Source of the DNA: Methylomonas koyamae
Lineage (GTDB): Bacteria > Pseudomonadota > Gammaproteobacteria > Methylococcales > Methylomonadaceae
Direction: 5' to 3'
Length of the DNA: 64,000 nucleotides
Assembly (NCBI RefSeq): GCF_001644025.1
Contig: NZ_LUUK01000155.1
Span: 1-64,000 of the forward strand
In this document: piece after piece, positions 1-8,800 of the stretch
Layout: every line of letters starts with the position of its first letter
How positions within the stretch are numbered: the first letter of the stretch is position 1
Notes under the pieces: generated by a model
The model's input: the letters and a program-made list of their open reading frames with translations, nothing else
What the model was told of the DNA's origin: nothing
Databases searched by the model: none
Position numbers and translations under genes: made by a program

Positions 1-545
1 TCCTTCAAAGATCGCTTACACAACTCGGTGAACTTGATAGACCACTCAGGTGATGTTTTCCAGGGCTGCTTGTAGCTCCAATTGCGAGAAAGGAAGTTGA
101 ATGCATGCTGGAAAATTGTTTGAATCTGGACTTCAACTCGGCCCGGAAAGACCGAAGAATGGTAGCTAGAGCATTTCTCGATCACAACGTGGGTCGCTCG
201 ATACCCAGAGTCACGGGCAATCTGATGTTTCTTGACGATCTTTAGGTCTTTGCTGATCTCTTGGCGGGTGAGGAAGCGCGTGACAATAGGAATCTCGACC
301 AATGTTCCTACAACGATACGTAGGCCGGCGAGATCGTCAAGTTCGCTGACCGGAATACCGAGGTAGGATGCCTTTTTAACCGCTCGATCATATTGCTTGA
401 TGCGACTCGATACAGAGAATAGATTGAGTTCCCCTACGTCTCGAATAAAGAAGTCCCACTCAAGCTCAAGTGTCTTGAGTGCTCGTCGATGAGGTTCGAC
501 GATGAACTCATAATTGGCGGGAGTGGGGATTGGTATTTCCAACAT
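1..545 (-). CDS. RelA/SpoT-domain protein, C-terminally cut by window edge
   Basis: Translating the minus strand from the ATG at 545 gives an open frame of at least 181 codons that runs off the window. It carries RelA/SpoT nucleotidyltransferase hallmarks: DDLAGLRIVV (about residues 88-97), GYRATHVVIEK (about 132-142) and VEVQIQT followed by a W-SYK segment, which match the conserved D-AG-RI, GYRA-H and EVQIRT blocks of (p)ppGpp synthetases. No HD hydrolase domain precedes it, so it resembles a small alarmone synthetase or a toxSAS-type relative. The ATG lies inside the GTTAGATG end of an attC site, as is common for cassette genes, and the base composition is lower in GC than the genes beyond 2.3 kb. 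Synthetase, toxin or pyrophosphokinase activity cannot be told apart here, because the C-terminal part is missing. Confidence 0.8.
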   Translation of the reverse strand, partial: MLEIPIPTPANYEFIVEPHRRALKTLELEWDFFIRDVGELNLFSVSSRIKQYDRAVKKASYLGIPVSELDDLAGLRIVVGTLVEIPIVTRFLTRQEISKDLKIVKKHQIARDSGYRATHVVIEKCSSYHSSVFPGRVEVQIQTIFQHAFNFLSRNWSYKQPWKTSPEWSIKFTELCKRSLK

Positions 546-630
546 CTAACGATAAGGGTAACTTGACGGCGAAAGCGTAGCGACAATAGGAGCGTAGCTT
601 TGGCCGGTCAAGTTGACCCGTTTGTTAAGC
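544..630 (-). repeat. attC: Integron attC recombination site
   Basis: The site is bounded by ATCTAAC (544-550, fits RYYYAAC) and GTTAAGC (624-630, fits GTTRRRY). Inside, 556-567 pairs perfectly with 607-619 except for one unpaired G at 615, the extrahelical base expected of attC hairpins. The centre (about 568-605) is itself an imperfect palindrome. On the minus strand the stop codon of the upstream cassette gene sits in the first core and the start codon of the next gene sits in the last core, the usual cassette packing. Confidence 0.85.
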
Positions 631-960
631 ATTGAACCTTGCCAAAATAGACTTACATTCAGATACAGAAACTTCTTGTGCCCACTTTATAGACCGCTGT
701 ATTTCAGGCTCAAGACGAGAAAGAGCTTTTCGCGACCAAAACTGCCTCGGCGCACCAACTGGCAAATGATCAATTTCCGTGGAAACCAGAGTGAATGCCA
801 GAAAGTCTTTGTCGTCTTCTGGCAAACCAACTTCAAACCTCAGTGAGGACAACTCAATAGCGCCTTCAAGATAAGGCGTAGAACCCTCAAGCATTCCGCT
901 TGCCACCTCAACTGCACGCTTTCGATTTTTCTCTATGTATTCTTGGTGGCTTAATTTCAT
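625..960 (-). CDS. DUF2489-like cassette protein
   Basis: A 111-residue soluble protein of unknown function. The central pattern SSLRFEVGLPEDDKDF followed by STEIDHLPVG and a W-A-L-E-I segment fits the DUF2489 family, small proteins that recur in gene cassettes; this assignment is from memory of the family. The gene is flanked by attC core sites (544-630 and 966-972) and its TAA stop lies inside the core sequence at 624-630, so it is a typical one-gene cassette of about 420 bp. No signal peptide or membrane segment is seen. There is no evidence for a specific activity. Confidence 0.75.
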   Translation of the reverse strand: MKLSHQEYIEKNRKRAVEVASGMLEGSTPYLEGAIELSSLRFEVGLPEDDKDFLAFTLVSTEIDHLPVGAPRQFWSRKALSRLEPEIQRSIKWAQEVSVSECKSILARFNA

Positions 961-965
961 AGGAT

Positions 966-1030
966 GCTTAACGTAAAATATACGACATCTGATGTCTTAT
1001 AATTTGGTTCATCTGTCGTATAACTCAAGT
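966..1030 (-). repeat. Second attC-like hairpin (degenerate) or attI-like site
   Basis: The core GCTTAAC at 966-972 (GTTAAGC on the minus strand) marks the upstream edge of the DUF2489 cassette. It is followed by an inverted repeat: 979-987 pairs with 1014-1022, then after a 3-nt bulge 991-994 pairs with 1010-1013. The far core is poor (CTCAAGT at 1024-1030), so this may be a decayed attC rather than a functional one. An attI is less likely, since no integrase gene is visible on the far side. Confidence 0.5.
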
Positions 1031-1519
1031 GATTAATTTTAAGCAATTGATTTGCAGCCTGTCTTTGATTTTAACACCCCAAGTGGTGTTGATAAAAACA
1101 CATTCCGACGAAAGCCCAAAAACGACTATATCTTCCATGATAACCACACTCTAGGCAATAAAGTCAGGAATATTGTTTGGTTTCTTTCAGGCCGCCTGGG
1201 TCTGCAGCGTGAAACTGGCAGCCACTCAAAACCACACGCAATCGGGCTGCTTAGGGTCGCTATTTTTGCCGGTCATCCAACCATCATTTACTCATCGTCC
1301 GTGACTGCGGTTGGCGATTTCAATTCATACGCAAGTCCACATAGATCCCGAAAATATTTATCGAACCTGAGGCAAAACAGAACAGCTAGCAAATAGGGCT
1401 CAGCATAGCTACACGGTTCGCTGGGCGAAGGAGGCGAGTGCCGTGATTTTCCGCCGCCCCAGCCAGAAAGCGCAGCCGGCATTCAATGGAACGGAAGCCT
1501 GATGTTGAATGATCTCCCG
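1031..1519. other. Non-coding or unrecognised stretch
   Basis: Open frames here (for example 1052-1396 plus and 1288-1482 minus) have no recognisable motif, no convincing ribosome binding site and no family resemblance. I see no RNA gene. The segment lies between the cassette region and a MITE-like element and may be degraded accessory DNA. Confidence 0.4.
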
Positions 1520-1524
1520 GATTC

Positions 1525-1641
1525 CGCCAATGCCGTATAGTTAAGAACTAGTAGGTGCGAATTTATTCGCACTATAGGCGCTAAAGGTCGAATAAATTCG
1601 ACCCTACAATATGTCCCGTGATTAACTTAACGGCATTGGCA
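1525..1641. repeat. MITE-like palindromic element
   Basis: The ends form a 19-bp inverted repeat (1526-1544 against 1622-1640, 17 of 19 matching) starting GCCAATGCCGT. Inside are two further palindromes, GTGCGAATTTATTCGCAC and GGTCGAATAAATTCGACC. The pentamer GATTC occurs directly outside both ends (1520-1524 and 1642-1646), which would fit a 5-bp target duplication. It has no coding capacity. Confidence 0.6.
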
Positions 1642-1673
1642 GATTCAGCTCAGCCGCATTCAGATTACGCTCA

Positions 1674-1872
1674 CTAGTTGTTACCGTTCTCCCGACACAA
1701 TTCATCGATGCCGACACCGCTACCCAAATGTCCCCGCTCGTCGAATTGGCAAGCACTGGACAACGACGTGAAGCTACAACGCAAATCGACGACCCGACTC
1801 ACAGCATTGCGTTCTCCGACGTCGATCAGAGCCGTGGATGTGCTGAACAACGTGAAGCACATAGTTCGCGAC
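1674..1872 (-). pseudogene. Relic of the 3' end of a DUF6519-type eCIS gene
   Basis: The minus-strand frame ending at the TAG at 1674 reads ALIDVGER...DLRCSFTSLSSAC...GSGVGIDELCRENG. This aligns with the last about 52 residues of the gene at 2292-3665 (ALIEVGEG...DLRCDFSPLSANC...GDGAGIDALCQDN), roughly half the positions identical. Just upstream the match continues in another frame (VQHIH against VEHHYAPL), so a frameshift or deletion separates the pieces. No intact start or N-terminal part is found. It is probably what remains of a second copy, or of an earlier tandem duplicate, beyond the end of the injection-system operon. Confidence 0.7.
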
Positions 1873-2291
1873 TGGATTCCTGACGAACTTTACCGTACGA
1901 CAGCGGGTTTCAGCTTTACGGTTACGTGATGATGGAAAATCGCTTGCACCTGATCGCCGCGTCGGCGGATTTGAGCCGGGATATGCAGCGGTTTAATTCT
2001 TATTGGTCGGATTCGCGCTTAGTTCTCGTCATTTCGGCAGGGATTGCCGAAATCCAGACCCCACGGACGGATCGAAGCTTGCCTTCCAAGGCACTGGATG
2101 CCTGCGTCCCGGCGGACATGACGGCGTTGCTTAAATCCTGCAAAGCAGGGTAAAGGCCTATACCGCCAAGCAAAGCACCAGTCATTTGCAGCAACGCGGT
2201 TCGGCGCCGGTGCTGGAACTATTGGCATGGTCGAAGCGGTCGCGTAAGACCGGAAGCAAGCATCAGGCCCGGAACGATTGCCACGCCCCGA
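1873..2291. other. Gap between relic and eCIS operon end
   Basis: No gene is supported here. Short frames on both strands lack motifs. Part may be undetectable remains of the same duplicated gene as the relic. I see no clear terminator hairpin with a T-run for the operon that ends at 2292. Confidence 0.4.
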
Positions 2292-3665
2292 CTAGCGATC
2301 CCGGTTGTCCTGGCATAACGCATCGATCCCGGCGCCGTCGCCCAGCCGCCGGCCGAGGCTGTTTTTGCAGTTCGCGGACAGCGGCGAGAAATCGCAGCGC
2401 AAGTCTTCTGTGACGGCTACGACGTCGCCTTCTCCGACCTCGATCAGCGCCAGCGGCGCGTAGTGGTGCTCGACGCCGGCCGGCCGCTTGGACAACGCGA
2501 CGCGGTTGCCCTGGCCGTCGTCTTGGTGGGGCCATTCGATGTCGCCGGTGGCGGTGCGCGCCGGTATCAGCCAGTAATCGCCGCCGCGCAATTCGCCGTT
2601 GAGCGTAAATCGGACTTCGATGCCGGCTTCGACCGGCAGCCATTCGTCCGGCTTGATCGCTAGACCGTCGGCATCGCCCTGCTGGTCCCAGCGTCGCAGC
2701 AGCGGATGCCGGTCGGCCCGAAAAATCAGCGGACTGATTCCGGCCAAGGTGACGGTATGATTGACCCTATCGATTGCTCTAATCTGGCATAGCGGATAGC
2801 CAGCATTCAGTAACACGCTGTCGTCGTCCTGCAATTCCACCCAATCCTTTTCGTTTAAGGTTAGTTTATCGTCGCGGCCCAAATGCTCCAGCGTCGCGGT
2901 CAAAGTTTGGCCTGCGGCGTCGGCAACGATGTTTACAACCGGGAAGGCCACCGCGCCATTTTCCCGCGACCATTTGAAGGTCGCCGGGCTTTCGTCGCCG
3001 CCTGGGCTGTGAATCTCGATCCGGTACAACTGATTTTCCTGGCCCCGATAGCGGGCGTCCGACGGCTGGCAACAAGCATCGGTCGGCGCGTCCGCCGGTT
3101 TGACTTGCGCGGCCAGACAGGCTTGACTGACGATTAATTGGCTATCCAAGGCCTCCCGCCAGTCGCGGCCATCCTGCAGCTCCAAGGTTTTGACCTGCCA
3201 AATCAATTGCGAGCGGCTGGCGGTATCGGCGCCGTTCAGGGCTTTTTCGCGGATATCGTCGTATTCCAGATAGCTGATATGTCGTTCCCAAACGTCCAGA
3301 TACGCCAGATAGCTGCCAAACTGCAACGGACCGGCTTTTTCGTCCAGACGATAGTTGGGCTGGCTGAGATAGGTCAGCCGCTGTGCTGGGTTTTCGCAGA
3401 GCAGGCCATCAACATAATAGCGCCCAGGTCCAATGTTGAAGTCGCCGGCCTTGGGTTTGGGCTTGGTAAAAATCTCGAAGCCGAACGCCGCCGCCGGCCC
3501 GCCGTAGGGACCGATCAAATCGGCGGCCAGCGTCTGCAAATAGTGCAGCAGGATCGCGCTTTGCTCGTTCCAGTCGGCATCGAGTTGCACCCGGCCTTGT
3601 TGCATCAATACCCGCAGGAATTGCTTGTCCGGGGTAAAGGTCATTCTCGAAAAATCGCCTTTCAT
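2292..3665 (-). CDS. DUF6519-domain eCIS protein, last gene of operon
   Basis: A 457-residue protein starting MKGDFSRMTF; the phrase VLMQQGRVQLDADWNEQ (about residues 20-36) is the signature of DUF6519 proteins, which accompany contractile injection systems and phage-tail-like loci. I chose the ATG at 3665 because the family begins exactly there and GAGGAC lies just upstream; the longer frame to 3845 overlaps the previous gene and is unlikely. It follows the tail protein I gene by 26 bp and ends the operon. The middle region is probably beta-rich and the C-terminus is Cys-containing. A role at the baseplate periphery or as a fibre-like component is inference. A relic of its 3' end lies just downstream at 1674-1872. 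Confidence 0.8.
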   Translation of the reverse strand: MKGDFSRMTFTPDKQFLRVLMQQGRVQLDADWNEQSAILLHYLQTLAADLIGPYGGPAAAFGFEIFTKPKPKAGDFNIGPGRYYVDGLLCENPAQRLTYLSQPNYRLDEKAGPLQFGSYLAYLDVWERHISYLEYDDIREKALNGADTASRSQLIWQVKTLELQDGRDWREALDSQLIVSQACLAAQVKPADAPTDACCQPSDARYRGQENQLYRIEIHSPGGDESPATFKWSRENGAVAFPVVNIVADAAGQTLTATLEHLGRDDKLTLNEKDWVELQDDDSVLLNAGYPLCQIRAIDRVNHTVTLAGISPLIFRADRHPLLRRWDQQGDADGLAIKPDEWLPVEAGIEVRFTLNGELRGGDYWLIPARTATGDIEWPHQDDGQGNRVALSKRPAGVEHHYAPLALIEVGEGDVVAVTEDLRCDFSPLSANCKNSLGRRLGDGAGIDALCQDNRDR

Positions 3666-3691
3666 ATCGTTGTCCTCAATTATGCGGCGGC

Positions 3692-5839
3692 TTAGCTCGC
3701 CAAAATGATGGCGGCATCGGTGCCGGCCGGAGTGTATTCCTGGAGCCGCGTCCGTAAGTTGGCCAGACGTTGCGGCTGAAACAAATCGTGAAACGCGCCC
3801 ATTTCCGATTCGTCTTCGGCGCCGCGCACGATTTCCGCCGCGCAATCGGCGGCCAATTGCGCGTAGGCCGGCGTTCCGTAACGGCTACTGGTGAAGTGCG
3901 GCACGACTCGCCGTTGTTCGAGCAGTTTGGCGTCGCCGCTCAACTCGGCGGTCGCCAAGTCCGGCTGGCAGTGGTAACGGCGCGGGGTTCGCGAGATCGG
4001 CGGGGCGTAACAAAAGCGCATGCAGCCCAGTTGTCGCCGGGCCACGCAGACCGTGCCCATGAAAATACTGTCCTCCGCTAAAACCAGCGCATGCACGTTG
4101 ACGCATCCGAACACGGTGGTGCGAACCACGGTCGCGTTGGCATGGGCAAAGCCGGCGCCGGGCGCGCCGATAGCTTCGCTTTCCGGGCCGTCGCCGTCCC
4201 AGCCGGTGGCATCGACGATACTGTCGCTGATGTGCAGTGCCAACGGCTCGGCATTGACTTCGTCGTTGCCGATCTGTATCGAGCCGACGATGCTGTGTTC
4301 TATGCGGATACAAACCAGGCTGTTGATCACGGTCAGGCTGGGTTCCGCCGGCCGGCAAGGTTCGCAGACGCAATCCAGCGACCAGCCCGGCACCAGCGTG
4401 CAATGGCGGATCGCCAAACTGCCCAGAGGGCCTTCGACCAGCACGCCGCGCCCGGCAATCAACAAACCGTCCAATACAAGATGGCTGTCGGCGCTGCCGC
4501 GAATGCTGAAGCTGTCGGGCTGGTCGGTCTGCCAATCCAGCAAGCGGATGATGGGCCGGCTGGCGTCAGCGGCACGAATCTGCAGCACGCGGCCGAGCGC
4601 CAGTTCCAGATTGACCGGCAGCACGTAGACGCCGCTGTCGGCAATCTCGACCACGGCGCGGGCCGGTTGCTGCCCGGCGGCTTGGCCGGATTGCCAGGGC
4701 AGCAGGGCTTTTTGCAACTCGTCCTGACCGCACACCCGGATCAACTGGCTGGCGTCGGCCTGGCGCAGTTCGCGCGGATATTCGCCGCCGCCGAGCGGCG
4801 CGCTGAAGCCGTAGTGATAGGACACCCAAACTTTTTTGGGTAACTGCTTGGCGGGAAACGCCAACCGACCGCGTTCGGTATCGATGGCCAATTGGCCCTT
4901 GGCCGGCACGAAGCGCCAGTCGCTCAGATCGGCGCTGACCAGCAAATCCCTGGGCAAGGGCTGCGGCGTGTCTTTCTTCGGCCAACCCGGCGCCCAGATC
5001 GCAAAACTGCGACCTTCGCCGTAATCGAGCGACGCGGCGGCGGTTTGGGTATGAAACAAGCGGCAGCGGATCGGCACCGGCAACGCGGTTTCTTCGGCAA
5101 TCGTATCGGCGGCGTCGGCCTGGGGCCGGTGATAGAGCGGACTGTCGTTGCCCAGCGCGCTAAACGTAAAACAATGCGGCGCCACCTCTTCGACGCAACA
5201 GGCCGAAGTCTTGCTGACCGAGTAAGCTTGAATACGCCAGACGAACAAGCCCACCGCCGCCGGATTGTAACGGCCCGGCGAATGAATGGACGCGATACGC
5301 CGCACGTCCACGCCGTGAGCAATGGCGTCGAACGGTCCGTCCAGCAAGTCCAGCGCCGTGCCTTGCCGGACATCGACGCTACGGCCCTGCGCTAACCGCT
5401 GGTAATTGAGATGCTGCGTGCGGCTGAGCAGCGGTAAAAATTCCACGGCCCGCGCCGGCCAGCCGGCCACGTCGGCGGCCAGACTTTCCAGCAAAGCCAG
5501 GCTGCCCTTGCGTCGCCGATAGCGCAGGGTATTGGCGATTTCCCTGCGCGGCGTCAAGGCCCGGTTCAGCAGCCGGCCTTGCGGCGTGGCGGCATCGCCG
5601 GGCCGGCCGGCCTCGGCGACCGGCCGGTAGCCGATCAAATCGCCCAAGTACGGCACCACCCAGTCGTCGCAGGTTTCGATGAACCAGTTTTCGTAGAGTT
5701 GGGCGATGTCGGCCTCCAGCAGATCGGCCTGTTCGGTTATCACCCGCAGCAGCGCCTTTAGCGGTTCGCCCTGTTCGGCATCGCGAATGCGGTGTATCGC
5801 CGGCAGTAATTCGTAGAGTCTATCGAGTGTCGCGTTCAT
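3692..5839 (-). CDS. Phage tail protein I-like baseplate protein (eCIS)
   Basis: A 715-residue protein. The N-terminus (LYELLPAIHRIRDAEQG...LLEADIAQLYENWFIETC...VPYLGDLIGY) matches the gpI-like tail protein family that forms the baseplate wedge of contractile tails (Afp12 neighbourhood). It is followed by a long variable part in which residues of about 430-620 look like repeating beta strands (VLDGLLIAGRGV, LTVINSLVCIRIEHSIVG, LHISDSIVDATG), suggesting a beta-helix or tail-fibre-like segment. It lies 7 bp downstream of the second large baseplate gene. The extended C-terminal part is larger than plain gpI and could provide surface or receptor contact; that is inference. Confidence 0.8.
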   Translation of the reverse strand: MNATLDRLYELLPAIHRIRDAEQGEPLKALLRVITEQADLLEADIAQLYENWFIETCDDWVVPYLGDLIGYRPVAEAGRPGDAATPQGRLLNRALTPRREIANTLRYRRRKGSLALLESLAADVAGWPARAVEFLPLLSRTQHLNYQRLAQGRSVDVRQGTALDLLDGPFDAIAHGVDVRRIASIHSPGRYNPAAVGLFVWRIQAYSVSKTSACCVEEVAPHCFTFSALGNDSPLYHRPQADAADTIAEETALPVPIRCRLFHTQTAAASLDYGEGRSFAIWAPGWPKKDTPQPLPRDLLVSADLSDWRFVPAKGQLAIDTERGRLAFPAKQLPKKVWVSYHYGFSAPLGGGEYPRELRQADASQLIRVCGQDELQKALLPWQSGQAAGQQPARAVVEIADSGVYVLPVNLELALGRVLQIRAADASRPIIRLLDWQTDQPDSFSIRGSADSHLVLDGLLIAGRGVLVEGPLGSLAIRHCTLVPGWSLDCVCEPCRPAEPSLTVINSLVCIRIEHSIVGSIQIGNDEVNAEPLALHISDSIVDATGWDGDGPESEAIGAPGAGFAHANATVVRTTVFGCVNVHALVLAEDSIFMGTVCVARRQLGCMRFCYAPPISRTPRRYHCQPDLATAELSGDAKLLEQRRVVPHFTSSRYGTPAYAQLAADCAAEIVRGAEDESEMGAFHDLFQPQRLANLRTRLQEYTPAGTDAAIILAS

Positions 5840-5846
5840 GCCAGCC

Positions 5847-8800
5847 TCACAGTATCTGATTCAAGCTCAGGGTTTCCGGAATCTCGGTCGCCAACACCGC
5901 GATTTGCGCCGGCCGAATCGCGCCGTTCTCGAATTTGGCCAGATTCACGGCCAAATGCTGGGCCGGTTGGGTTTGCGCGGCGATGGCTTGCACCGCCTCG
6001 GCGATTTCGGCGGGCGTTTGCAAACGCCGACCCGCCGCCGCGTCGGGGATTTTTTCCGGCACGCCGCCGAAGGCGTCCACATCGACATACACCACCCCTG
6101 CCACACCTTGCATCGCACTAATCACTTCCGACAGACAAACGCCCTGCCCCAATTCGCGGCGCTCGAAACCAAAGGCTTCCAGCAATACCCCGCGCAACGC
6201 CGGCTCAACGTTTTCCCAGCGGTAATCGGGCGCGATGCGAACCCTGGCGCTGACGACGATCAACAACAATTCCCGCACCGCCAATTGCATAGGCTGAAAC
6301 GGATCGCCGTAGTCGTGCAGCGCTTGCCACAAATTCAAAAACAAGTCGGAGGTCTCGTCGATAGGAATATCTTCGGCGCCGGCCACCGTCACGTGAACGA
6401 TTTGGCGGCGACCGTCGGACAACTCGACCGCGTAGGCCTTGCCGATGCCGGCGTAGGTCCGGGAAAAATCCTGGTAATCGCGTACCGACACCAACCGGTC
6501 CAACGCCGCCAGGGTCAGCGGCGCATTGATCCTGGCTTGGTCGCGGCTTTCCGGATCGGCGCCGCCAGAGGCCCGCAATGGATTGATCACATCCCGGACG
6601 CCCAACGGCCGGCTCAGCAACAGGTTGATTTGCTCGGCCTTGACATTGCCACCCTTGCCGATGCCGCTACGGTAAACCGCTTGAATATTTTCGACCCCGC
6701 TCGGCAAGCGCGCACCGTGCACACCGTCGCCGAAAATCAGCGAGGTTTTACCGTCATCGTCGGTTTGAGTTACAAAAGCGCGGCCAGTCGCGCTCAGACC
6801 GTTTAAAGCCTCGGCTTCCCGCCACTGCACGCCATTGACCGACACCGCCAGCGTGCTATCTATGCCGGCGGGATTGTTGGCGGCGACGAAGGTCAACGGC
6901 GATTGCTTTAACGTAAACCGTTGCAGGGCCTGGGCGCCGTTGCCGCTGCCCAGCACTTCCTTGCGGGTCTCGCCGTGGCTGGCCTTGACCACGTTGGCGT
7001 GTATCTTCACCGTGTCGCGTTTGAAGCAATAGGCCAGCGGTTTGGCTAGCTTGACGAAACTGTGGATGCGGTCGCCGGGCAAGCTGTACTCCAGTTTATC
7101 GACGCCGCCGTCTCGGCCGGCCAAACTGTAATAGGTCTGCCGATACAAATCCTGGCGCACCGAAGACAGCATCGCCAATTCGCTGAAACGCACGCCGGAA
7201 GTACCCGGCAGATCGGCGCGCTCGCCGCTGACGATGACCCAGCGACCGGCTTGCAAATCCTCGTGGTAGCGGTCCAACTCCAGCAACTCGCTATCGCCGC
7301 CGCACACCGGCGTGCTGATCGGCTCCTCGGCCAGGGCCAGGGCTTCGCTTTGAATGTGAACCGTCGTGGTACGCACCGTGGCGAACGGCTCCGGGTTGTT
7401 GCCGGTCGGTTCGCCGATCCAGGCCTTATCGCTCGGCAGGCTGACAGCCAGACTTTTACCGCTCAGCCCGTAAGCGGCCAGCGAGCGGTGTTGCAGGGTG
7501 TCCTTATCCAGGCGCACCACGATCTCGCTGCCGTTGGCTTTGGCAATGACGATCCAGCCGCCGGTGGTCAATGGATAATCGGCGTCCAGATATAGCGTGG
7601 TCGGCTGGTGGAATACCGCGCCGGTAACCGAACCGGTATTAGACGTGGTTGGCGTGTTATACGGGTTGGCTATTTGCCATTCTCGTAGCGTGTAATTACC
7701 GTTCGCGAAATCCGTCTGCCGCAACTGCGCGTTATGCCCGAACGGCGATGCCTTGCCGCGCAGCGCATACACCGTCACCGGCCCATCCAGCGTGATCCGG
7801 GTATTGGCGGTCGCGGCGGCCAGATGCGTGCGTAAGGCCGGACTGAAGCGCTTGGCGATGGCGTTGTTGGCGTCGGCCACCGCATTCAAGCCCTGGGTCG
7901 CGTAGCGAGCAGCGACATCGACCGTTAACGGTCGGGCACGGAAGCGAAGTTCGCCCCCATTTCCGCCGGTATCCCCGCCGCCCGCGCCGCCGCCGGCACT
8001 GGGATCCAATAGCGGTGCGGCAAAGAACTGACCGGCCAAATTGCGCGTCAAGGTCGCCTGGTTGCGGGGCTGAAGCGACGGAGACTGCGTCAAGCCGGCG
8101 ATGATTTGCCGGTAATCCTGCAAGCCTTCCAGGGAAATACGCAGATAGCTCAGTCCAGTCGCGCCGATACCGTCCACCGACTTGACCGCATAGCCCAGTT
8201 GCCGGCTGTTCCGGCTTAACACGATTTGGTGACCTTCGGCGCCGATCTGCAGCAACCAGGCCCCGCCGTCGGCCAGCGAATACAGCGTCAAGCCGTCAGC
8301 CTCCACCTGTTCGATGTCCACGTCGAAACGAAAATCGAAAAACCCCGGCTGGCCGCTGCCGTCGTCGAGCAGCAACAAGGCGTATTGATCGTTCAGTACA
8401 TCTTGCCAATTTAAGACGGCGGCAATCGGCGTCACGCCAATCTGCAAACGCACCAGGGTGCGGTCGTGCTCGGGTTCCGGCAGGACTTCGCCGACCCGTA
8501 GCAGCGCTGGCTCGTTGCCGCCGATCTGGATCAGCAGCGGATCGTCGACGTTCAGCTTGGTACTGATGCCTTTCAGATAGACGCGCGGACCGCCGGGATC
8601 GAAGAACATCGACAGCGACGTTTGCGGGCGGCTCAGGCGCGGCTTCAGCGTATTCCAGGCGGCGCGCGCCTCCAGGTCGTCGCTGGTTTCAAAGGTTTGC
8701 GGCGACTCGCCGGGCGCCGGCAGACTCTGTACTTTCGCGCCTTTGGCTATCAGGCTGGGACCTTCGAATTTATCGTCCAAACCATAGGCCAAAAACACGC

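Noticed and set aside
1052-1396. 114-codon plus-strand frame as a gene
   Set aside because: No motif, no ribosome binding site and no neighbour link; the composition looks non-coding.
2263-5395. Several long frames in other phases of the GC-rich eCIS genes
   Set aside because: They are shadows: Arg/Ala/Gly-rich, no motifs, and fully inside genes with clear family matches.
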